In this document: piece by piece, positions 51,959 to 59,282 of the stretch | Numbering within the stretch: position 1 is the first letter of the stretch | Layout of the letters: each line of letters starts with the position of its first letter | NCBI GenBank assembly: GCA_900770215.1 | Contig: CAAGJW010000017.1 | Coordinates: 1-64,000, forward strand | DNA from: Bacteroidales bacterium | GTDB lineage: Bacteria; Bacteroidota; Bacteroidia; Bacteroidales; Muribaculaceae | Length of the DNA stretch: 64,000 bases | Reading direction: 5' to 3' | The notes under the pieces: generated by a model | Databases searched by the model: none | The model's input: only the letters and a program-made list of their open reading frames with translations | Told to the model about the DNA's origin: nothing | Made by a program: the position numbers and the translations under genes

Positions 51959-53362
51959 ATGTTTAGCAAGGATGTATATGTAAATCGCCGCAACGAGCTC
52001 AAGCGGCTCGTGAAGAGCGGCGTGATCGTGCTCTTTGGCAACAACGGCGCGCCCAACAACTACCCGAGCAACTGCTACGAGCCATTTCGCCAGGACTCGG
52101 CCTTCATGTATTACTTCGGCCAGTTTCTCGACCCGGGATTTGTGGGCGTGATCGACGTCGACAACGACGAGGAGTGGCTGCTGGGCGACGACGTGAGCGT
52201 TGAAGACATTGTGTGGTACGGCGATGTGACCAAGGTGGCCCAGATGGCCGAGATGGTGGGTGTGGCCCACAGCGCCCCCCATGCCAAGATAAAGGAAATC
52301 GTGGACCAGGCACGGGCCAAGGGCCGCAAGGTGCACTTCCTGCCTCCCTACCGCCACGACACCATGATCGAGCTCATGGACCTCACCGGCATTCACCCCA
52401 GCAAGCAGCGCGAGGCTGCCTCGCTCGAGCTCATCATGGCTGTGGTGAAGATGCGCTCGACCAAGAGCGACCTGGAGATTGCCGAGATCGAGAAGGCCTG
52501 CGCCGTGGGCTACATGATGCACACCACTGCCATGCGCCTCACCAAGCCCGGCGTGACCGAGAAGTATATAGCCGGCCAAATGGAGGGCATCGTGCGCAGC
52601 TACGGCTACCAGGTGAGCTTCGGCACCATCTTCTCGCAGCATGGCGAGATCATGCACGGCAACCCCAGCGAGCGCAAGCTCGAGAGCGGCCGCCTGGTGC
52701 TGTGCGATGCCGGTGCCGAGACGGCGACGGGCTATTGCAGCGACAACACGCGCACCTATCCTGTGAATGGCAAGTTCACCCAGCGCCAGCTCGAGATCTA
52801 CAGCATTGTCGAGGCTTGCCACGACTATGTGCTCGAGGTGGCCAAGCCCGGTGTGAAATATGCCGACGTGCACTTTGCCGTGTGCCGCCTCATGACCGAC
52901 CGCCTCAAGGAGCTGGGCTTCATGCGCGGCGACACCGAGGAGGCCGTGCGTGCCGGCGCCCATGCCATGTTCCTGCCTCACGGCCTGGGTCACATGATGG
53001 GCATGGACGTGCACGACATGGAAGGCCTGGGACAAACCTATGTGGGCTTTGATGCCGAGACGCGGCCCAACCTGGAGCAGTTTGGCACCAACTGCCTGCG
53101 CATGGGGCGCCGCCTGGAGCCTGGCTTTGTGGTCACCGACGAGCCCGGCATCTACTTCATACCCGCCCTCATCGACGACTGGAAGGCCAGCGGGCACTGC
53201 GCCGAGTTCCTCAACTTCGACAAGCTCGAGGAGTACAAGGACTTTGGCGGCATACGCATCGAGGACGACGTGCTCATCACGCCCGACGGCTGCCGCTTCC
53301 TGGGCAAGGACCGCATTCCCTATCACCCGCACGATGTGGAAGACTTCATGAAGGATAATTGA
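51959..53362 (+). CDS. pepP: Xaa-Pro aminopeptidase (M24B)
   Basis: A 467-residue cytoplasmic peptidase that removes N-terminal residues preceding proline. The N-terminal creatinase-like domain (about 1-175) is followed by the pita-bread catalytic domain. Its metal ligands are Asp in CDAGAETATGYCSDNTR (two aspartates), His in HGLGHMMGMDVHD, Glu in TDEPGIYF and Glu in GGIRIEDDVLIT. All five are present, so activity is expected. A hairpin terminator follows at 53451-53490. Confidence 0.95.
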   Translation: MFSKDVYVNRRNELKRLVKSGVIVLFGNNGAPNNYPSNCYEPFRQDSAFMYYFGQFLDPGFVGVIDVDNDEEWLLGDDVSVEDIVWYGDVTKVAQMAEMVGVAHSAPHAKIKEIVDQARAKGRKVHFLPPYRHDTMIELMDLTGIHPSKQREAASLELIMAVVKMRSTKSDLEIAEIEKACAVGYMMHTTAMRLTKPGVTEKYIAGQMEGIVRSYGYQVSFGTIFSQHGEIMHGNPSERKLESGRLVLCDAGAETATGYCSDNTRTYPVNGKFTQRQLEIYSIVEACHDYVLEVAKPGVKYADVHFAVCRLMTDRLKELGFMRGDTEEAVRAGAHAMFLPHGLGHMMGMDVHDMEGLGQTYVGFDAETRPNLEQFGTNCLRMGRRLEPGFVVTDEPGIYFIPALIDDWKASGHCAEFLNFDKLEEYKDFGGIRIEDDVLITPDGCRFLGKDRIPYHPHDVEDFMKDN

Positions 53363-53450
53363 GGCCCCTCCCATTGGCTGTGCCTGCTTGAGTGTGCTGT
53401 GAAGCAGCTGCTGCGGCAACAAGCCGCACAGCCACACATGGGGCGATAAC

Positions 53451-53490
53451 AAGGGCCGAAACACTGTGATAAATCAGCGTTCCGGCCCTT
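53451..53490. terminator. bidirectional terminator-like hairpin
   Basis: AAGGGCCGAAACACTG (53451-53466) pairs with CAGCGTTCCGGCCCTT (53475-53490), with two mismatches. It lies between convergent pepP and the ATPase gene. Confidence 0.6.
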
Positions 53491-53544
53491 CATCGTCCCA
53501 TGCCTGTCCTTTCAGGATGAAAAGCTGGAGCCCCAGCCCCTTGC

Positions 53545-54999
53545 CTATTGCAGTTGTACAAACAAGTCGTCGCCTCGCACCTCCCTGGCAATGCGGCGCG
53601 AGTAGGGGTTATGGGCAAGCCCTTGCGATGTGATAAATGCAGGGACAAGGCTCTTGGCAGTCTTTGTGATTTTCTTGAAAATGCGCATGCGCTGCTCAAT
53701 GTGGTCGAAATAGTTCTTGTCGATAACATACTCTGCAAGGCTGTATTTCATTTCACACAGGTTTATGGTGTTGTCCGACCGGTCGATAAGAAGGTCAATC
53801 TGTGTGCCATGCTTCAAGTCCTCATCGGCATCTTCGGGCAACGACTTTGGCGGGCGGTAGCTCCAGGAACACACGGTGTTGATGCTGCCATCGATGCCGA
53901 GTGCGTGGATAATCTGGGGCAAATGATTGAGGCAGAGAATCTCAAATGCATATCCACACCAGCTTCGGTATTGATGGGTTGCTTGCATCTTGACCCAGTA
54001 GCCATCCAAAAAGTTTTTATGGCCATTCATAAATTTGAGATAAAACAACGAGAAAGGGTCGATCAACTGAAACATCATTGTTTTTTTCGCCTTGCCGAAG
54101 GGCTGGTAGCTTCTTATGAAATCACATTCTTCCAGCTCGTTCAGTTTCTTGGTGAAGTTGCCATTGTTGGCCGATTTTGTTGCTTCGGTCAGTTGCAACC
54201 TTGTCATGCCCTGCGATGTCTCGGCCAGGGCCTTGACAATGTCAATATAGGCGTCGGCCTTTTTAAAGAGAGCCTTATACATGCGGTCAAACTCGTTTTT
54301 CAAGTCTCCTCCCCTCATGAAACAGAGCCGGTCTATGTTTTGTGCCACGCTCTCGTCCCGTTCCAGCAACGACAAGTAATAGGCCACGCCGCCGAAGGCC
54401 ATGTAGCATTCCATGATTTCGGAACGGTCATAGCCGAAACCGCGCGATTGAAAATACATCTCGGTCTCGGCCAGAGTGAAGGGGGCCAAGGCTATTTCGT
54501 GGGTTACCCTGTTGTGCAACCCGCCGCGTGAATTAATCACCTCATCAAGCATCCATGTCGTAGCACTGCCACAACCTATGAGTTTGATGTCGTTGTGATA
54601 AGAAGCCCAGTCATTCCAGAAGTGCTCAAACTCTGCAATGAAATGCGACCCAGGGGTGTCGAGCCATGGAAGCTCGTCAAAAAAGATGATTTTCACCCCC
54701 TTGATTCCTTCCAAATATTTCTCAAGCGACCTGAAAGCCTCGCCCCACGTCTTTGCCTGGGCCGAGGAATCGGTAAAATTCTGTAATGAGAAGTTGAAAT
54801 TTACCAGTTGGCCCGATGTGTTGGTGTTTTCTATTCCCGTAATGCGAAATGCCAGCTCTTCACCAAACAGTTCTCTCACAAGGAAAGTTTTGCCCACACG
54901 CCGCCGGCCATAAATGGCGATGAACTCCGAACGGTCGCTTTCTATATATTGCCGAAGCCTTTTTATCTCCTTTTTCCTGCCTATTATGTTTTCCTTCAT
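53545..54999 (-). CDS. archaeal-type AAA ATPase with DUF234-like nuclease fold
   Basis: A 484-residue STAND/AAA ATPase of the MNS class. Walker A is YGRRRVGKTFLV near residue 30 and Walker B FFDELPWLD follows near 110. GCGSATTWML is a sensor-like segment and LAPFTLAETEMYFQSRGF is typical of the family. The C-terminal third (residues about 390-484) has the DUF234 region with QIDLLIDRSDNTINLCEMKYS, i.e. D-x(n)-E-x-K, the restriction-nuclease-like fold. The start at 54999 lies 18 nt after the predicted -7 box. The promoter sits inside a repeat array. The biological role is unknown; similar genes are common in Bacteroidetes and archaea. Confidence 0.85.
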   Translation of the reverse strand: MKENIIGRKKEIKRLRQYIESDRSEFIAIYGRRRVGKTFLVRELFGEELAFRITGIENTNTSGQLVNFNFSLQNFTDSSAQAKTWGEAFRSLEKYLEGIKGVKIIFFDELPWLDTPGSHFIAEFEHFWNDWASYHNDIKLIGCGSATTWMLDEVINSRGGLHNRVTHEIALAPFTLAETEMYFQSRGFGYDRSEIMECYMAFGGVAYYLSLLERDESVAQNIDRLCFMRGGDLKNEFDRMYKALFKKADAYIDIVKALAETSQGMTRLQLTEATKSANNGNFTKKLNELEECDFIRSYQPFGKAKKTMMFQLIDPFSLFYLKFMNGHKNFLDGYWVKMQATHQYRSWCGYAFEILCLNHLPQIIHALGIDGSINTVCSWSYRPPKSLPEDADEDLKHGTQIDLLIDRSDNTINLCEMKYSLAEYVIDKNYFDHIEQRMRIFKKITKTAKSLVPAFITSQGLAHNPYSRRIAREVRGDDLFVQLQ

Positions 55000-55010
55000 G
55001 TCGTTGCGTT

Positions 55011-55128
55011 TTGGCGCAAAGTTACAAAAAATAAGAGATTGCGCCAAATTGTGACCGTTTATTTTGGCGCAATCTGTCAAAAATAGCAAGATTGCGCCAA
55101 GTTGTGGTCTTCGTTTTTGGCGCAATCT
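55011..55128. repeat. array of five TTGGCGCAA-type repeats in the ATPase promoter
   Basis: Two inverted pairs AGATTGCGCCAA/TTGGCGCAATCT occur at 55036-55047 with 55064-55075, and at 55089-55100 with 55117-55128. Each pair has a spacer of exactly 16 nt, and the pairs are offset by 53 nt. A fifth half site, TTGGCGCAA, is at 55011-55019 and overlaps the -7 box. It could be an operator for the ATPase itself or another DNA-binding protein, or a set of RNA hairpins. Confidence 0.85.
55017..55048 (-). promoter_or_regulatory. promoter of the AAA ATPase gene
   Basis: Minus-strand TTTG (55045-55048), 20-nt spacer, then TAACTTTG (55017-55024): a near-consensus Bacteroidetes promoter. Both boxes lie in or next to copies of the TTGGCGCAA repeat. 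Confidence 0.7.
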
Positions 55129-55228
55129 GGGTTGTCTTTGCTTCGGGAGGGCGGGGGCTGGCGGTGGCGGTTCTGCCATTTTGACATATTTTTAACGGTA
55201 ATCTTGCGATAGTTCGTGAGATTATCGT

Positions 55229-55236
55229 TATCTTTG
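55229..55236 (+). promoter_or_regulatory. -7 box upstream of the acyltransferase gene
   Basis: TATCTTTG, 75 nt upstream of the start codon at 55312. The -33 element is weak. Confidence 0.5.
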
Positions 55237-55311
55237 CACTTGTATCTCATCAAGGTCACGCTTGCTGTGTGCACTTGATGACGACACAACACGACGTTGA
55301 AACTGCACGAT

Positions 55312-56172
55312 ATGGAACACGACCACACCCCACAAGCCAGCCAGCAGCCCATCAAGCGCACGGTGCTGGACTATGACGACATACGCAAGATGATACCTTT
55401 CTTCGACGGCAAGCCGCGGCTGGTGAAGTTTCTGAGCCACGTGCTCGCCCTCGACAAGGTGAACTGGATACACGACCACAACTGCGACACGCCCGGCGTG
55501 CCCTTTGTGCAGGGCTTGCTCAAGGACCTGAACATCACCATCGAGCTCAACAACGGCCAGGTGCTCGACCACCTGCCCCAGGGCGGCTTCATCACGGTGA
55601 GCAATCACCCCTTCGGCGCGCTCGACGGCATCATGCTTATCAAGCTCGTGGGTGAGCACCGCCCCGATTTCAAGGTGATGGTGAACATGGTGCTCAACTA
55701 CATCAGCGCCATGCGCCCCAACTTCATCATGGTCGACGCCCTGGCCAGCAACGACCCCAAGCGGCGGGCCGAGAGCGTGCACGGCATTGCCGAGGCCATG
55801 CGCCATGTCAAGGCCGGCCACCCGCTGGGCTTTTTCCCGGCCGGAGCTGTGTCGAAGTTCACCTGGGACCTCCACATCGAGGACCGCGCCTGGCAGCCCA
55901 CGGTGATGCGGCTCATCAAGAAGCTCAAGGTGCCGGTGGTGCCCATCTACTTCCACGGGCACAACAGCCTCACGTTCACTATACTGGGCATGATCGACTG
56001 GCGCCTGCGCACCCTCAAGCTGCCCAGTGAGGTGTTTCGCCGCAAGAACGACACCTTCCGCATCTCGATAGGCGACCCCATCAGCCCTGAGGAGCAGGCC
56101 CGGCACGAGTCGCTCGAGGAGCTGGGCGCATTTTTGCGAGGCAAGACCTATGAGATGAAGAAATGGAAATAA
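55312..56172 (+). CDS. lysophospholipid acyltransferase (LPLAT family)
   Basis: A 286-residue acyltransferase of the PlsC/hemolysin-like group. The catalytic motif is SNHPFGALDG (a HPFG...D form of H-x4-D), followed by PNFIMVDALASND and then FFPAGAVSK, the motif-III-like segment that binds the acceptor. It probably acylates a lysolipid; in Bacteroidetes such enzymes also make ornithine or glycine lipids (GlsA/OlsA), so the acceptor cannot be fixed. An ATG at 55312 is preferred to a TTG at 55297. It is followed after 21 nt by the sigma-54 activator gene. Confidence 0.8.
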   Translation: MEHDHTPQASQQPIKRTVLDYDDIRKMIPFFDGKPRLVKFLSHVLALDKVNWIHDHNCDTPGVPFVQGLLKDLNITIELNNGQVLDHLPQGGFITVSNHPFGALDGIMLIKLVGEHRPDFKVMVNMVLNYISAMRPNFIMVDALASNDPKRRAESVHGIAEAMRHVKAGHPLGFFPAGAVSKFTWDLHIEDRAWQPTVMRLIKKLKVPVVPIYFHGHNSLTFTILGMIDWRLRTLKLPSEVFRRKNDTFRISIGDPISPEEQARHESLEELGAFLRGKTYEMKKWK

Positions 56173-56193
56173 ACAACACAACACACACCAATT

Positions 56194-57489
56194 ATGGCTA
56201 TCACTAAAATATCGCCCAATGTGCAGAGCGTGAAGCAGCGCTTCTCGATCATAGGCAACTCGCCCAAGCTGCTCGTGGCCATCGACCGCGCCCTGCAGGT
56301 GGCTCCCATCGACTTGAGCGTGCTCATCATTGGCGAGAGCGGCGCTGGCAAGGAATTTTTTCCGCAAATCATACACACCAACAGTGCCCGCCGCCACAAC
56401 AAGTATATCGCCGTGAACTGCGGCGCCATCCCCGAGGGCACTATCGACAGCGAGCTCTTCGGGCACGAGAAGGGCGCCTTCACCGGTGCCATAGCGGCCC
56501 ACAAGGGATACTTTGAGGAGGCCAACGGCGGCACCATCTTCCTCGACGAGGTGGCCGAGCTGCCGCTCACCACCCAGGCCCGCCTGCTGCGCGTGCTCGA
56601 GTCGGGCGAATACATGCGTGTGGGCTCGGCCGAGGTGAAGAAGACCAACATACGCGTTGTGGCCGCTACCAACAAAGACATGGTGCGCGCCGTGAAAGAG
56701 GGCAAGTTCCGCGAGGACCTGTACTACCGCCTCTCGACGGTGCAAATCAATATACCGCCCCTGCGCGACCGCGGCGACGACGTGTGGCTGCTCACCCGCA
56801 AGTTCAGCCACGACTTTGCCGACAACTACCACATGCCGCAGGTGGAGTACACCGCCGAGGCCGGGCAAGCCATACTGGGCTACCGCTGGCCCGGCAACGT
56901 GCGCCAGCTCAAGAACGTGGTGGAGCAAATCGCCCTCTTCGAGGCGGGCAACACGCTCACTGCCGACGACGTGCGCCGCTATCTGCCCTATGCCACCGAC
57001 GACATGAAGCCCGTGGTCGCCGGCCAGGCCTCGGCCTTTGAGTACAACCGCGAGCGCGAACTCATCTTTAAAATGATATTTCAGCTCCAGAGCGAGATCG
57101 AGAGCCTCAAGACCGCCGTCGAGACGGGCAGCCACGTGGCCCACATCAACGACGACGTGGCCGAGCTCAAGCGCCAGTCGAAGCAGCTGGTGGGCAGCCT
57201 GTCGAAGTACAAGTCGCCCGAGCTCAAGTCGATAGGCCTCGACGACTATGACACCGCCGCCCCTGGCAGTGCACCGCAGGTGCACGAGGTGGCAGCCACC
57301 ACCCTTGAGCCCGACGAGGTGCGCCCGGTGAAAACCCTCGAGGACACCGAGCGCGAAACCATCACCCGCGCCCTCGAGCGCAACTGCGGGCGCCGCAAGA
57401 AGACAGCCGAGGAGCTCAACATCTCGGAGCGCACGCTGTATCGCAAAATCAAGGAATACGGCCTGGAGTCGCGCAACCAGAAGAGTTGA
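56194..57489 (+). CDS. sigma-54-dependent transcription activator (no receiver domain)
   Basis: A 431-residue bacterial enhancer-binding protein. The AAA+ domain (about 18-250) has GESGAGKEFF as Walker A, the sigma-54 contact loop ELFGHEKGAFTGA, Walker B GTIFLDEVAEL, and the sensor RVGSAEVKKTNIRVVAATNKD. A long helical linker (about 270-390) leads to a Fis-type helix-turn-helix (NCGRRKKTAEELNISERTLYRKIKEYGL). There is no N-terminal receiver or PAS domain. It is upstream of the LptE-SecG genes and may control envelope functions, but targets are unknown. Confidence 0.93.
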   Translation: MAITKISPNVQSVKQRFSIIGNSPKLLVAIDRALQVAPIDLSVLIIGESGAGKEFFPQIIHTNSARRHNKYIAVNCGAIPEGTIDSELFGHEKGAFTGAIAAHKGYFEEANGGTIFLDEVAELPLTTQARLLRVLESGEYMRVGSAEVKKTNIRVVAATNKDMVRAVKEGKFREDLYYRLSTVQINIPPLRDRGDDVWLLTRKFSHDFADNYHMPQVEYTAEAGQAILGYRWPGNVRQLKNVVEQIALFEAGNTLTADDVRRYLPYATDDMKPVVAGQASAFEYNRERELIFKMIFQLQSEIESLKTAVETGSHVAHINDDVAELKRQSKQLVGSLSKYKSPELKSIGLDDYDTAAPGSAPQVHEVAATTLEPDEVRPVKTLEDTERETITRALERNCGRRKKTAEELNISERTLYRKIKEYGLESRNQKS

Positions 57490-57527
57490 CACCCGCGCAA
57501 TCAAGACAATCAATGTGCTATAAAGTC

Positions 57528-58049
57528 ATGCTACAACGCTCTATCGCAACAATATTGACCCTCGTGCTGCTCCTGCTCGTGCCCAGCTCGTGCAAGATAA
57601 GCTACAAGCTCAACGGCGCCGCGCTCGACTACACCGTCTACAAGACCGTGTCGTTTAGCGACTTCCCTATACGTGCCTCGCTCGTCTACCCGCCGTTGCA
57701 ACAGCTCTTTGAAAACAAGCTCAAAGACATGGTGACCCAGAACACGCGCCTGCACGTGGTCGACAACCCCAACAGCGACCTGCGCATGGAGGGCGAGATC
57801 ACAGGCTACTCGCTCAGCCCCCAGGCCGTGAGCGACAATGCCTATGCCAGCCGCACACGCCTCACCATCACGGTGCACGTGAAATATATTGACAACAAGA
57901 ACTCGGCCTTGTCGACCGACCAGACCTTCTCGGCCTATCGCGACTTCGACAGCAACCAGCTGCTCACCGACGTGCAAGACCAGCTGTGCTCCGAGATATG
58001 CGACGACTTGAAGGATCTGATTTTCAACGCAACCTTAGGCAACTGGTGA
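57528..58049 (+). CDS. lptE: LptE family LPS-assembly lipoprotein
   Basis: A 173-residue predicted outer-membrane lipoprotein (lipobox VPSSC). The beta-rich body with YKTVSFSDFPIRASLVYPPLQQLFENKLKDMVTQ and the strand SDLRMEGEITGYSLSPQ is the LptE layout seen in Bacteroidetes, where it partners LptD. It lies 38 nt after the sigma-54 activator. An alternative ATG at 57513 would add five residues before the signal peptide. Its stop overlaps the next start codon (TGATG). Confidence 0.75.
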   Translation: MLQRSIATILTLVLLLLVPSSCKISYKLNGAALDYTVYKTVSFSDFPIRASLVYPPLQQLFENKLKDMVTQNTRLHVVDNPNSDLRMEGEITGYSLSPQAVSDNAYASRTRLTITVHVKYIDNKNSALSTDQTFSAYRDFDSNQLLTDVQDQLCSEICDDLKDLIFNATLGNW

Positions 58050-58822
58050 TGGATATACTGCACGACATCGACAAGATACTGGGCGGCGATACCACGGTAG
58101 CCACCCGCGAGTGGCTCGACGAGGCCCTCGAGCGCTATCCCTACTTCGGGCTGCCGGTCCTGCTCTACCTCAAGCAGCACGGCATCGAGGGCGACGACAA
58201 CCGGGCCCTGCTCGACCGCCTGGCCCTCGTGAGTCCCGACCGCCAGGCACTGGCCCTGCAGCTGGGTGTGTCGGCCCAGCTCTTTGCCAACTTCTATCCC
58301 GAGCAGATGCAGCAGGCGGCCACTCCGGGCACCGACGAGGCCATCGATCAGTTTCTCAACACCTTCGGGTCGACGAGCAGCAAGGAGATCGAGGCCATCA
58401 ACAATGCCATCTTCAACCCCACGCCCGACTATGCCGACGTGCTTGCCGCCCAGGAGCGCGACGAGGGCGGCCCCGCTGCCGCTGCCGGCGACGATATGAG
58501 TCACGACGACGAGCTCATCAACAAGTTTATCGCTCAGGAGCGCGAGCGCGAGAAGCGCCAGGCCGTGCCCGCACCGCAGCAGCACGTGGACCCGGCCGCG
58601 GCGGCCGAGATTGCCCACACGCCCATCGCCGAGCCCAAGGCGCAAGACGACTCGATGCTGAGCGAGTCGCTGGCCAAGATGTACATATCGCGAGGCAAAT
58701 ATTCTAAGGCTCTTGAAATTATAGAGAACATAAATTTGAAATTTCCAGAAAAAAGTATTTACTTTGCAGACCAAATACGTTTCTTGAGGAAATTGGTACT
58801 CAACGAAAAAAGTAAAAAATAA
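58049..58822 (+). CDS. conserved protein of unknown function, coupled to lptE
   Basis: A 257-residue cytoplasmic protein. The first 80 residues are helical (MDILHDIDKILGG, then RALLDRLALVSPDRQALALQLGV), and the middle (about 140-195) is acidic and alanine- or glutamine-rich, probably disordered. The last 45 residues (MYISRGKYSKALEIIENINLKFPEKS) look like one tetratricopeptide repeat. DNA of this final part is AT-rich compared with the rest. The start codon overlaps the stop of lptE, so translation is coupled. This gene order with lptE and secG recurs in Bacteroidetes. Confidence 0.6.
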   Translation: MDILHDIDKILGGDTTVATREWLDEALERYPYFGLPVLLYLKQHGIEGDDNRALLDRLALVSPDRQALALQLGVSAQLFANFYPEQMQQAATPGTDEAIDQFLNTFGSTSSKEIEAINNAIFNPTPDYADVLAAQERDEGGPAAAAGDDMSHDDELINKFIAQEREREKRQAVPAPQQHVDPAAAAEIAHTPIAEPKAQDDSMLSESLAKMYISRGKYSKALEIIENINLKFPEKSIYFADQIRFLRKLVLNEKSKK

Positions 58823-58840
58823 AAAATCAGATAAAATATT

Positions 58841-59155
58841 ATGTATGGTATTTTTGCTACTTTGATTACAATTGCATCGATCATCTTGGTGGGTGTGATC
58901 TTGATTCAAAAGTCTAAGGGCGGCGGCCTTGCTGCCAATGTCAACAACTACAACCAGTTTATGGGTGTGCGCAAGACGACCGATTTCATCGAGAAGCTCA
59001 CTTGGGGCCTGGCCATATTCATCTGCGTGCTTTCGATATGCACCTGCCTGTTCACCGACACCCAGTATGTGAGCCAGGGCAAGATGCCTACCTTGAAGGA
59101 CATGCCTGTGCAGCAAAATCAGGGTACGCCTATCAACACCCCCGCCCAGAAGTAA
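58841..59155 (+). CDS. secG: preprotein translocase subunit SecG
   Basis: A 104-residue subunit of the SecYEG channel. Two transmembrane helices are visible (4-23 and about 51-71), with the connecting loop ILIQKSKGGGLAANV, the SecG hallmark. The C-terminal tail (about 30 residues) is hydrophilic. It is the last gene of the activator-lptE-unknown-secG unit and is followed by a terminator. Confidence 0.92.
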   Translation: MYGIFATLITIASIILVGVILIQKSKGGGLAANVNNYNQFMGVRKTTDFIEKLTWGLAIFICVLSICTCLFTDTQYVSQGKMPTLKDMPVQQNQGTPINTPAQK

Positions 59156-59198
59156 GCGCCCGCCCGCACTCACACACATTTTTTTACGCAATATAGCA

Positions 59199-59240
59199 GC
59201 GCCCTTGTGCTCACAACGACATAGGGCGCTTGTTTTGTTA
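59199..59240 (+). terminator. intrinsic terminator of secG
   Basis: GCGCCCT (59199-59205) and AGGGCGC (59223-59229) form a stem with a 17-nt loop, followed by TTGTTTTGTT. Confidence 0.7.
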
Positions 59241-59260
59241 TCTTTTTTTCACTACCTTAG
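59230..59260 (+). promoter_or_regulatory. promoter of the polytopic membrane protein gene
   Basis: TTG (59230-59232) and TACCTTAG (59253-59260) separated by 20 nt; the -7 box has one deviation. It overlaps the T-tract of the secG terminator. Confidence 0.5.
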
Positions 59261-59282
59261 CACCTGCCCATGACGGGGCACA

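Noticed and set aside
55011..55128. Reading the five repeats as replication iterons
   Set aside because: No Rep protein or AT-rich origin is nearby, the repeats are inverted and not direct, and the -33/-7 boxes fall in or beside them, so a regulatory reading fits better.
55228..57513. 761-residue minus-strand reading frame opposite the acyltransferase and sigma-54 activator
   Set aside because: It spans two convincing genes and their intergenic gap; no motif, composition typical of antisense frames.
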